Shown here piece by piece: positions 25,807 through 34,359 of a stretch of DNA of 64,000 bases. The notes below the pieces were generated by a model. The model saw nothing but the letters and a program-made list of their open reading frames with translations. It was not told where the DNA came from and searched no databases. Both the position numbers and the translations under genes were made by a program. The stretch's first letter is position 1; each line of letters starts with the position of its first letter. Origin of the DNA: SMYC01 sp965197495 (GTDB lineage: Bacteria; Acidobacteriota; Vicinamibacteria; Marinacidobacterales; SMYC01); the NCBI GenBank assembly GCA_965197495.1, contig OZ240210.1, positions 8,122,001 through 8,186,000 of the forward strand, written 5' to 3'.

Positions 25807-26538
25807 ATGAAACGGCTCATCGTCACCGCGGACGATTTCGGGCTCACCCCCGGGGTGGTCGCCGGTATCGTCGAAGCGCACGAGCGCGGCATCGTGACCG
25901 CAACATCTTTGATGGTGAACGCCGAAGCGGCGGAGAGCGCCTTCACCTGGGCGCGGGATCACACGTCTCTCGCGGTTGGGCTTCATTTCGTTCTCACGTT
26001 CGCGCGCCCCACCGGCCCACGTGAGCCGCTGGGCGAGCTTGTCGACGCCGACGGACGTTTCCGCAAGCTCGAATCGGGCGCCCATGAGCGCGCCACGGCG
26101 GAGCAAGTCCGTGGGGAGCTCTGCGCTCAGCTCGAACGGTTCGAAAAGGGCGTCGGCCGCGCGCCCACCCACATCGACGGCCATCACCACACCCATGCTT
26201 TTCCAGGGATCTTGACAGCCGTTCTGGAAGAAGCGGTAAGGCTGGGCGTGCCGGTGCGCGCCCCCGACGACACGACGCGCGAGCGGATCCGTCGAGCAGG
26301 TGTCGAGACGGCAGACCACTTTCTCGCGAGCTTCTACGGCGCCGACAACGTGAGCGAAGACCAGCTGGTCGAGATCCTGGACGCCGCTCCCGACGGCACG
26401 TCGGAGCTCATGTGCCACCCAGCACAGAAGGACGACCGGCTCGAGACGTTGAGTAGCTACGTGGGTCCACGGTGGACGGAGCTTGCCACGTTGACTTCAC
26501 CCCGCGTCGTCGCCGCGACGACCAACTTCGCCACGTAG
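25807..26538 (+). CDS. ChbG/HpnK-family carbohydrate deacetylase
   Basis: 243 residues. It starts with LIVTADDFGLTPGVV, the metal-binding DD motif of the YdjC/ChbG family, and carries HIDGHHHTHAFPGI (about residues 119-132), whose His residues complete the site. Members remove acetyl groups from N-acetylated sugars such as diacetylchitobiose or, as HpnK, act in hopanoid synthesis. There is no signal peptide, so it is cytoplasmic. The last ~12 residues overlap the convergent gene by 82 bp and lack the usual family ending after LTSPRV. A deletion between the two genes probably altered both C-termini, but the catalytic part is complete. Confidence 0.85.
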   Translation: MKRLIVTADDFGLTPGVVAGIVEAHERGIVTATSLMVNAEAAESAFTWARDHTSLAVGLHFVLTFARPTGPREPLGELVDADGRFRKLESGAHERATAEQVRGELCAQLERFEKGVGRAPTHIDGHHHTHAFPGILTAVLEEAVRLGVPVRAPDDTTRERIRRAGVETADHFLASFYGADNVSEDQLVEILDAAPDGTSELMCHPAQKDDRLETLSSYVGPRWTELATLTSPRVVAATTNFAT

Positions 26539-26894
26539 CGCGAACGCTCCATCTTTTTGCCCGCTTCGGGCTCCGGCTCGAGCGCCGTGAGCATGACGGT
26601 GAGGCCGCCGAGTGATTGCGCGTCCTCCCCGCCTGGAGGTATTTCGAAGGTGAGCGTGGTCGTCTCACCGGCGACGACCGCATCGAAGCGAACAACGCCA
26701 CTCCCTGCCACGATGCACGAAACCTCTTTGGGACATCGAGAATCCCTGGTGACCTCACGGAAAGTCAGCAAGAGCTCCGCGTCGTCCAGGCGGGCGGTCT
26801 CGCCTATTGCAAGCGAAAAGGGCTCGTCGAGCCGGGACAGGGAGTCCACCTGAGCCGCCATGAGGAAAATCCCCATCCACAGAATGTGCTTCAT
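26457..26894 (-). CDS. Small secreted protein with RCP-x-x-V-x-C motif
   Basis: 145 residues from the ATG at 26892-26894. A signal peptide (HILWMGIFLMAAQVDS) is followed by a beta-rich domain: FSLAIGETARLDDAELLLTF, then DSRCPKEVSCIVAGSG, a motif seen in many small uncharacterised secreted proteins (RCP..V.C..AG), probably with a disulphide. Function unknown. The C-terminus runs antisense into the deacetylase gene and is likely altered after LVVAATT. Confidence 0.6.
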   Translation of the reverse strand: MKHILWMGIFLMAAQVDSLSRLDEPFSLAIGETARLDDAELLLTFREVTRDSRCPKEVSCIVAGSGVVRFDAVVAGETTTLTFEIPPGGEDAQSLGGLTVMLTALEPEPEAGKKMERSRYVAKLVVAATTRGEVNVASSVHRGPT

Positions 26895-27016
26895 CTCTCG
26901 ATCACCATGCTTCCACGAGCCAGAGTAGCCTCCCCGGCGTCGCCGGCAAGGCATTTTGTGGGCGTTGACATCCGCCTTAAATAAAGAGACGATCCGGGCA
27001 GAGGGGAAGGAGGTAA

Positions 27017-27811
27017 GTGTTGGAAATTGATCGGAGAGCATTTATCGGCAGCCTGGGCGGCGTGACCACGGTCCAAGCGATGAGCCCAAACGCCCGCGCC
27101 GAAGCGCTCGAGCACTATATGATCGAGCAACTAAACAGCTCGGAAGGTTCCACCGAGGAAGAAGACCATGTGAAGCTCGACTTCTACGATCCCGAGCGGC
27201 CCGTGCCGCGCGGGGCGGGACGGCTCTTCGCCGAGAACAAGAACTTGAAGCCGATGCCGGCCAAACCGACCCTCGTGGACTTCTTCGAGCTGCGGTTCGC
27301 CCCCGCACGGCACGTTCTCCAGAGCGCGGCACGCGCGATAAAAACGGGCCAACCGGAGCGCACCGTGCTCGCTTGCTTGCTGCACGACACCGTGCTCAAC
27401 CTGATCAAGCCCGACCACGGATGGTGGGGCGCGCAACTCTACGAGCCTTATGTCGACGAGCGGGTGAGCTGGGGCATCCGTTACCACCAGCCGCTCCGCT
27501 TCTTCCCCGACCCCGAAGTCGGCTACGAATATCCCAATTTCTATAACCGCATCTTTGGCAAGGATTACGAGCCGGATGCACATATCCAGGCGGCCCACAA
27601 AAAAGCTCGCGACCACAAGTGGTACATGGAAGCGCGGCTCATTACGATGAACGACGAATACGCGTTCGATCGCGAGGCCAAAGTCTCGATCGAGCCTTTC
27701 ATCGACATCATCGGCCGCCATTTCCAGCAGCCCGAAGAGGGTCTGGGCGGGGACGATTCACCCTCGTCCCACATGTGGCGCACGATCGCGAACCCGAACC
27801 GGCCGCTCTAG
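27017..27811 (+). CDS. Tat-exported protein with HD-like motif, unknown function
   Basis: 264 residues from the GTG at 27017, which has a strong AAGGAGG ribosome-binding site at 27007-27013. The N-terminus DRRAFIGSLGGVT is a twin-arginine signal. A conserved-looking central block LLHDTVLNLIKPDHGWWGAQLYEPYVDERVSW has spaced His/Asp residues of the HD type and is followed by RYHQPLRFFPD. Proteins with this central block are annotated as HD-domain hydrolases or oxygenase-like proteins; no precise reaction can be given. It is monocistronic between two genes on the opposite strand. Confidence 0.65.
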   Translation: MLEIDRRAFIGSLGGVTTVQAMSPNARAEALEHYMIEQLNSSEGSTEEEDHVKLDFYDPERPVPRGAGRLFAENKNLKPMPAKPTLVDFFELRFAPARHVLQSAARAIKTGQPERTVLACLLHDTVLNLIKPDHGWWGAQLYEPYVDERVSWGIRYHQPLRFFPDPEVGYEYPNFYNRIFGKDYEPDAHIQAAHKKARDHKWYMEARLITMNDEYAFDREAKVSIEPFIDIIGRHFQQPEEGLGGDDSPSSHMWRTIANPNRPL

Positions 27812-27842
27812 CTCCATCCGCATCTGCAAGTGTCCGTCGACT

Positions 27843-29033
27843 TCAGCCCTCACGAAGCGCGGCCGCCACCGGCATGCGCGCGGCGCGAATCGCTGGAAAA
27901 AGACCGCCCACGAGCCCAATCATCGCGGCGTAGAAAATGCCCCGGACGAGCAAGCCTGGCGTCACGTCGAACGCGAAGGCGACTTGCGAGAAACTCTGCC
28001 AATTCATCGTCGCGGCGCGGAAGCCGTCGAAAGCGACGTAAGCCAGGCCTGCCCCGGTCGCACCACCGATGATTGCGAGCACGAGAGCTTCCACCAGCAC
28101 CGAGATCACGACCGGGCCGTTTCCGAACCCGAGCGCACGAAGCGTCGCGATCTCGCGCGTTCGCGACGACACCGCGCTATACATCGTGTTGAGCGCGCCG
28201 AAGACAGCGCCGATCCCCATCAATCCGGCGATCAACGTGCCGAGCCCGGTAATGAGGCCGGTGATCGCGGTCGACTGATCGGCATAGTACTCGTCCTGCC
28301 GCACGACCTTGACGTTGAGCCGCGGGTCCGTCGTCAACCGGTCTTTGAAGCCTTGAAAGCCTTCCGTGGCCTCGAGCTTCGCATAAACGGCTTGAAACGA
28401 GTTGCCGCGGCGATAGGCCGGCTGCAGAACGCTCGCGTCCGTCCAAATCTCGGATTCGGAGATTCCACCATCGGCTTCGAAGATACCCACGACGGTCCAC
28501 TCTTCCTTGCCGACGGGAATCCGCCCACCGAACTCGAGACCTTCAAACTCGCGCACGGCGCCCGAGCCAACAATGACCTCGTTCCGGCCCCATTCGAAGG
28601 GGCGGCCTTGGATAATATCGATATCGCTTCGTACGCTAAAGGCCATGGGCTCGACGCCGCGCAACGGCACGTTCGCATCCGTGCCTGTCGATCGCTTCGG
28701 AAGATTGATGATCACGAAGAGCTCCGCGGAAGCGAGCGCGCCTTCGGCGCTGCGTGCGACGCCTTCGGTATCCGCAATGATGCGCGTCGTGTCGCGCGAA
28801 AGGCCGCTCATCATTTCGGTGTCGGCGCCGCTTCTCAAAATGAGCGCGGTGTCGGGCTTGCCGGAAGCGTTCATCACGGCACTAAAACCTTGCGCGATAG
28901 ACAACACACCTACGAGCACGGCAACGACACCCGCGATCCCGAAGAGCGCCGCAGCCGAAGAGCCCTTGCGCTGCCAAATCGTACGGAGGTTGAACTGGAT
29001 CAACGCGAAGATCTGAGAAAACCAGTTGAACAT
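27843..29033 (-). CDS. ABC transporter permease (MacB/FtsX type)
   Basis: 396 residues. An N-terminal helix (GSSAAALFGIAGVVAVLVGVL-like) is followed by a MacB-type periplasmic domain (residues ~60-260) and three C-terminal FtsX helices (VSSRTREIATLRALGFG is the typical coupling loop). It is last of four genes read from 32055 leftward: adaptor, ATPase, permease, permease. With the ATPase it would form a mechanotransmission-type export complex for peptides, lipids or antibiotics. It follows the other permease after 10 bp. Intact. Confidence 0.9.
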   Translation of the reverse strand: MFNWFSQIFALIQFNLRTIWQRKGSSAAALFGIAGVVAVLVGVLSIAQGFSAVMNASGKPDTALILRSGADTEMMSGLSRDTTRIIADTEGVARSAEGALASAELFVIINLPKRSTGTDANVPLRGVEPMAFSVRSDIDIIQGRPFEWGRNEVIVGSGAVREFEGLEFGGRIPVGKEEWTVVGIFEADGGISESEIWTDASVLQPAYRRGNSFQAVYAKLEATEGFQGFKDRLTTDPRLNVKVVRQDEYYADQSTAITGLITGLGTLIAGLMGIGAVFGALNTMYSAVSSRTREIATLRALGFGNGPVVISVLVEALVLAIIGGATGAGLAYVAFDGFRAATMNWQSFSQVAFAFDVTPGLLVRGIFYAAMIGLVGGLFPAIRAARMPVAAALREG

Positions 29034-29043
29034 AGTAAGCCTA

Positions 29044-30197
29044 CTAGAGCTGCCTCAAGGCGTCCGCGATGCGAAGCCGCCCGGCCTGAAGCGCGGGCAA
29101 GAGCCCAGTGATCAGCCCGAGCGCGATCACGAAGATAACGCCCATGACGATGTCTTTGGGCGGGAAATAGAAGATCGGCAGCAGCCCGCCGGTGGGATCG
29201 CCCCGCGAGATCATCAGCCACCCCGCGCCGAGCCCGAGAAATCCGCCGACCCCCGCGATAGCCATCGTCTCTAGCAGCACCATGACCAGCACGTGACTAT
29301 CGGTGAAGCCCACCGCCTTGAGAACGGCGAGCTCGCCGGTACGCTCCCGCACCGATTGCGCCATCGTGTTGCCGGCGACGAGAAGGATCGTGAAGAAGAC
29401 CATGACGAGGATCGCCTGGATGATGGCGCCGATATTGCCGATCTGATCAGCGAAGCCTTGCACAAAGGCACCCTCGGTCTCCGCTTTCGTCTCTCTGGGC
29501 GAGTTGGCAAACGTGTCATCGATGGCGGTGGCGACACGCACGGCGTCGTCCGGGTCGTCGACGCGCACAATATACCAGCCCACGAGCCCGCGGCCGAAAG
29601 CCCGCGCCTCGTCGAAATAGTCGTACTGGAACAGGAACTGTGTCGTGTCCGTCCCTTGCTCCGCACCATGATAGATGCCGACAACATCGAACTCCCAGGT
29701 GCGCTCGCCGCCCTTACGTGTCCAGGCCGTCCCTTGGATCGGCACTTTGTCGCCAACCTCCCAGCCGAAGCGCTCCGCTGTGTTCCGCCCACGACCGCCC
29801 CGGTGCGCGTGCGGAACCACGCCTCCTTCTCCTCGTCGGACAAGAGAAACTCGGGATACATCGCGAGGTACTCTTCCGGATTCACCGCAAATTGCGGGAA
29901 GAAGTTTTTAGGCTCCTGGTAGATGCCGCCGAACCAGTTCGAAAACGTGGCATCGGCGACGCCCGGGATTTGCTCGATATCCGCTTCGTAGCTTCCGGGA
30001 AGCATTTGAATGATGGAGACCTTGTGCCGCACGACGAGCCGGTCCGCCCCGGCAACGTCGATACCTTGGCTCAACGATTGCCGGATGGCCGCGAGATAGC
30101 CGAACAAGATGAAGGCCACGAGGATTGACAGGATCGTGAGGACGGTGCGGACGATCTTGCGTCTGAAATTGCTGACGACGAGCTTCAAGAATTTCAT
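29044..30197 (-). pseudogene. ABC transporter permease (MacB/FtsX type), one frameshift
   Basis: The N-terminal frame from the ATG at 30195-30197 (MKFLKLVVSNFRRKIVRT) carries the first helix and periplasmic start. Near 29783 one base is missing; reading on in the next frame gives RNTAERFGWEVGDKVPIQGT and the complete C-terminal FtsX domain (MAQSVRERTGELAVLKAVGF, then ALQAGRLRIADALRQL). Together about 384 residues, full length. Its start overlaps the ATPase stop by ATGA. A single indel in a GGGCGG run in an otherwise intact operon makes a sequence error plausible. Confidence 0.88.
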
Positions 30198-30895
30198 TCG
30201 ACCGGCTCCGTGCTGAGCTTGCCTTCGTTCAAGTAGAGCGTGCGCGTCGAGCACACCGCAGCGTGAGGATCGTGCGTCACCATGATAATGGTCTTGTTGT
30301 GGTCTTTGTTGAGCGCTTGCAGAAGATCGAGAACCTCGTCCCCCGACTTGCGATCGAGGTCGCCCGTCGGCTCGTCAGCGAGGAGAAGCGTCGGATCGCT
30401 GACGATGCCGCGGGCGATGCCGACGCGCTGCTGCTCACCGCCCGACAAAGTTCGCGGGTAATGGGTCTTCCGATGCGATAGACCCACCACGCCGAGCGCA
30501 GCATCGACGTGTTTCTTCCGCTGCGCGCGCGAGAGATGCGTGAGGAGCAACGGAAGCTCGACGTTACGCTCAGCGGTCAAGACCGGCAGCAGGTTGTAGA
30601 ACTGAAACACGAGCCCAACGTGGCGCGCCCGCCAGGCCGCGAGCTTTTGTCGCGAGAGGCGGTCGATGCGCTCACCCGCCACCGTCACCGAGCCGGATGT
30701 GGGCCTATCCAAGCCACCGATCAAATTCAAGAGCGTGCTCTTCCCCGAGCCGGACGGTCCCATGAGCGCCAGAAACTCACCTTCCGGTACTTGCATGTCG
30801 AGCTTCTCGAGAACATGGATCTCCTCGGAGCCTCTCTTGAAATATTTGGTCGCTTCGTCGACTTTGACGAGCGTCCCGTTGCGATTCACACTCAT
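30194..30895 (-). CDS. ABC transporter ATPase (MacB/LolD type)
   Basis: 233 residues with all ATPase motifs: Walker A GPSGSGKST (about residue 46), Q-loop LVFQFYNLLP, signature LSGGEQQRVGIARG, Walker B LLLADEPTGDLD and the H-loop VTHDP. It powers the two adjacent permeases. Its start overlaps the adaptor stop by ATGA and its stop overlaps the next permease start by ATGA, so translation of the four genes is coupled. Intact. Confidence 0.95.
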   Translation of the reverse strand: MSVNRNGTLVKVDEATKYFKRGSEEIHVLEKLDMQVPEGEFLALMGPSGSGKSTLLNLIGGLDRPTSGSVTVAGERIDRLSRQKLAAWRARHVGLVFQFYNLLPVLTAERNVELPLLLTHLSRAQRKKHVDAALGVVGLSHRKTHYPRTLSGGEQQRVGIARGIVSDPTLLLADEPTGDLDRKSGDEVLDLLQALNKDHNKTIIMVTHDPHAAVCSTRTLYLNEGKLSTEPVE

Positions 30896-32055
30896 GGACT
30901 CGCTACCTCCACTTGGTCTCCATCCGCGAGATCGGGCGGCCCTTGCACGACGACGCTCTCTCCGCCTTCGATCCCCACGGTGACGATGGCGTCCTCGCCT
31001 TCGCTCACGCTCAACGTGACGGCGCGCCGTTCGACCTTGTCGCCCGCCATCACGAACACGACATCCCGGCCGCCATCTTTACGCACCGCCTCTTTTGGTA
31101 TGAGCACGACGCGTCGGTCGACCTGTTCCACTTGCTCGTCGCGAAAGGCCACCTTGACGCCCATATCGGGAAGAATGCGCGACTCGAGCTCTTCGAAGCC
31201 GATCCGGACCCGCACCGTCGCCCGGTCGCGATCCGCGGTCGGCACGATCGCGATCACGCGGCACGGGATCTTCCAGTCCGGGTAAGCGTCGAGGGCCGCC
31301 TCGACTTCTTGGCCCGCCCGGACGCGGTTGATATAGCTCTCGTTAACGTCGACTTCGATCTCGAGCGAGGCCATATCGACGACCGTGCCAATCCCTGTGC
31401 GCGTGAACCCGCCTCCAGCGCTCACGGGCGAGATCATCTCGCCCGGCTGCGCATCCTTGGTCGTGACGATGCCGCTGAACGGCGAGCGGATCACGGTGTC
31501 CTCGAGCTGCTGTTGCCATACGCCGAGCCGGCGCTCCGCGACGGCTTCGTCTTCACCCTGGCGTGCGAGCCGCGCTTCGAGAGAGCCCGTCTCTGCCTGC
31601 ACCGCGTCGAGCTGCGCTTGGCTCAAAACGTCGTCCTTCACGAGCGTTTTGGTGCGATCGAGACGCAGCTTTGCTTCCGCGAGCAACGCCTTCGTCTCCG
31701 CGAGCACGCTCTTCGCCGAGCCGAGCTGCGCTTCCGCGAGGCTCAAACTCCGCTCGACATTCGAGGAATCCAGGCGCGCGAGAACTTGCCCCTCACGGAC
31801 CTCCATCCCTTCGTCGATCAGAACTTCCAGAACTTTCGCCGTGACTTTGGACGAGACGACCGCTTTCCGCCGTGCGGTGACATATCCGGAGGCGTTCAGG
31901 ACCGTTTGGCCGCCTTCGAGAGAGGTTTCGCGAGCCACGACCACGACGACCGTCTTGCCCTCGGGCTGCAGGAGCCAATAGGCAAGACCAGAAATCACGG
32001 CCAGCGGCAGCAAGAGTAAAACCCACGTCCACGATCCGGACGGCGAGTCGCTCAC
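30892..32055 (-). CDS. Periplasmic adaptor (HlyD/MacA type) of ABC efflux system
   Basis: 387 residues. An N-terminal membrane anchor (VLLLLPLAVISGLAYWLL, residues ~12-30) is followed by a split lipoyl domain (SSKVTAKVLEVLIDEGMEVREGQVLA), a long coiled-coil hairpin (~105-200, AEAQLGSAKSVLAETKALLAEAK) and beta-barrel and membrane-proximal domains (GGESVVVQGP end). It links inner-membrane permeases to an outer-membrane channel. First gene of the operon; no outer-membrane TolC-like gene is in the window. Intact. Confidence 0.93.
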   Translation of the reverse strand: MSDSPSGSWTWVLLLLPLAVISGLAYWLLQPEGKTVVVVVARETSLEGGQTVLNASGYVTARRKAVVSSKVTAKVLEVLIDEGMEVREGQVLARLDSSNVERSLSLAEAQLGSAKSVLAETKALLAEAKLRLDRTKTLVKDDVLSQAQLDAVQAETGSLEARLARQGEDEAVAERRLGVWQQQLEDTVIRSPFSGIVTTKDAQPGEMISPVSAGGGFTRTGIGTVVDMASLEIEVDVNESYINRVRAGQEVEAALDAYPDWKIPCRVIAIVPTADRDRATVRVRIGFEELESRILPDMGVKVAFRDEQVEQVDRRVVLIPKEAVRKDGGRDVVFVMAGDKVERRAVTLSVSEGEDAIVTVGIEGGESVVVQGPPDLADGDQVEVASP

Positions 32056-32626
32056 CCCACTACGGTCGATCTTCAGGTCGTCGAGACTACTCTTCCTGCC
32101 ATATCCTCAATCGCCCCACACCTTATAGAAATGTCTCGGCTGCGGTCAAGCTAGCGAGTGCGCGGGTACGGAAACTCGATGCGATTTCGCTTAATGTGAC
32201 GGTTTTCGCCGGAATAACGTACCTGGACCGTCTGCGAATATACACTATACTTTCACTTATGTCTAGAAGCGCTTCATCGCCGGGTGGATCTCTATTCAGT
32301 ACGGAGCTCAACCATGAATGTTGCGGTGCGAGAGGACCTTCGTCAACACCGCGATCAGACCCCCGAGAACCTGGATCCCGAACGCGCGGGCGGCTATCGC
32401 GAGGCCGCCATCGTGCGTTGCCATCACCATGAAGCTCGTTCCGCTTCTAAAGAAGAGCTCCTTGCTGTCTACCCGGGCGTCTATCCGAACGGATAGGGCT
32501 CATCCATTAACGTTAGGGGCTCACCCTACCCCCTTTTTCTAAAGCTCGCTCGTCTCGACGTTTGTGCCTTCGTGCTTTTGGTATGGGAGTTGCAGTTCCC
32601 ACGGCGTTAACCGAAAGGAGACGTGC
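32056..32626. other. Intergenic region with a possible PIN-domain scrap
   Basis: Lies between two divergent ABC loci. On the minus strand, about 32332-32430 reads MATHDGGLAIAARAFGIQVLG, which resembles the C-terminal block of PIN-domain (VapC-like) toxins, with no start or remaining domain. An AT-rich stretch around 32235-32260 containing TATACT could be a promoter. No complete gene. Confidence 0.35.
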
Positions 32627-33745
32627 ATGGACAATCTGGTGCTGGCGAACCTGGTTGCGCGGCCCATCCGCAGTCTTTCGAGTGTCGTGGGTATCGCTCT
32701 CGGAGTCATCTTGATTTTGGTCACGGTCGGGCTCGCCCGCGGCATGCTCCTGAGCTCGGGGCAACGTGAAGGCAACCTGCAGGCGGAGCTCGTGTTCTTG
32801 CCGCCGAGCGGCTTGGGCGCGGGCGTCACCATGAGCCCATTGACCTTGCCGGTCGCCTACGCGGAAGCCATCCAGAAAATGGAGGGCGTCGAAGCGACGA
32901 CCCCGGTTGCGCGTTACGTTCGCGGGGGCGCAAGGGGCATCGGCTTCGAGCTCATCGAAGGTATTTCCTTCGAAAGCGACGGCAATCTCGCGTCCTATGC
33001 GGATGTGACCGGGCTGACGCTCGCCAAGGGGCGTCGTCCGGGAGGCCCGCACGAGCTCATCGTCGACCAGCAGCGCGCGGCAGACCCTGAGACCCGGCTC
33101 GGCGCGAAGCTCGAAATTCTCGGCGAGACCTTCGAGGTCGTCGGTGTCTACGAGCCTGAAGTCGGGGCGCGGATGAAGATGCCGCTCGCCACGATGCAGG
33201 AGCTTCTCGGAGCCAGCGAGCGCGCGTCGTGGATTCTCATCAAGATGGCGGCGAATGCCTCTGTCGACGCGGTCGCGAGCGCCATCGAAGCCAAGTTCCC
33301 GGGCAATCAGATCGTCTTCACACGCGACATCCCGAGGATGTGGGCACAAGGGGTTCCGAGCCTTCAGGTGTTCTTGAACGTCGTGATCGGGCTCGCTGTG
33401 TATAGAGCGCGAGAAAGATGGTCAACGTACTGATGAACCGCGATCACCGAGCGGACACGCGAGATCGGCATCTTGAAATCGATGGGCGGCTCGAAGTCGT
33501 TCATCGTGGGCGCCATCGAGACCGAAGCCTTCGTGTTGAGCATCTTTGGAGTCGGTCTCGGTGCGCTCGTCGCCGTCGTCATCAAGTGGGGCGTCATGAC
33601 CTATACGTCCCTAATCGTTCAGTTCGAGTGGCAGTGGCTTCTCGCCGCGGCTTCGTTGGCCGTTCTTGGCGGCACACTCGGCGCTTTGTACCCCGCGCTC
33701 AAAGCAGCGCATCAGGATCCCGTGGAGGCTTTGTCCTATGAGTAG
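32627..33745 (+). pseudogene. ABC permease (MacB/FtsX type) with in-frame stops
   Basis: The ATG at 32627 follows a GAAAGGAGA ribosome-binding site. N-terminal helix (SSVVGIALGVILILVTVGLARG) and MacB-type periplasmic region are intact to VVIGLAV. Then about 14 codons are scrambled and end in TGATGA at 33432-33437, exactly where the second TM helix should be. Reading resumes in the same frame with TAITERTREIGILKSMGGSK and the final two helices to 33745. A local double frameshift or small replacement is the simplest explanation. About 370 residues if repaired. Forms a pair with the ATPase that overlaps its stop. Confidence 0.82.
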
Positions 33746-34358
33746 TGCAACGACGTTTCGCGATGTTCCGGCCCGCATGAGCAAGACGAGCAAGCGGACG
33801 GGGATGCCCGCGGCGCTCGTGGCCCAGTCGCTCTGGAAGTCCTACCGGATGGGTGCAGGCGACATCCATGCGCTGCGCGGCCTGAATCTGAGAGTCGACC
33901 GCGGCGAGCTCGTCGCCATCATGGGGCCCTCGGGCTGCGGCAAATCAACGCTTCTCCACACGCTCGGCGGCCTCTTGTCTCCGACCTCCGGGAGCGTCGT
34001 CATCGAAGGCGAGGATCTCGCGACGATGTCGGACGCCGAGCGGACCGAGCTCCGGAGAAAGCGGATCGGGTTCGTGTTCCAACGCTTCAACTTGTTCCCG
34101 ACGCTGACGGTCGAGGGCAACTTGCAGCTCGCGGAGCGCATCTCCCTCGGTCGGCGGGATCCTTCGATGGGCGCGGCGCGCAGACTGGACCTTCTTTCGA
34201 TACTCGGCCTCTCGAAAAAACTTCGCCACAAACCGATACCAGCGCAAGAGACGTTCCACGCCCGCTATCCACCTAAACCCAAGAAAACAAAGGGCGTCGA
34301 CTATTCTTGGGGCGGGGCCGGCCTATCCCTTCGGATAGACCTGCAAGCGAGTGGATAG
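33738..34358 (+). pseudogene. ABC ATPase, 3'-truncated
   Basis: Starts at the ATG at 33738, overlapping the permease stop. Walker A GPSGCGKST (about residue 63) and the Q-loop FVFQRFNLFPTLT are present and the helical region reaches LGLSKKLRHKPI. There the signature motif (LSGGQ), Walker B and H-loop should follow, but instead about 40 unrelated residues (PAQETFHARYPPK onward) lead to a stop. It cannot hydrolyse ATP. A deletion of ~250-300 bp at about 34230 joined it to the sequence in front of the helicase-nuclease genes. Confidence 0.85.
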
Positions 34359-34359
34359 A

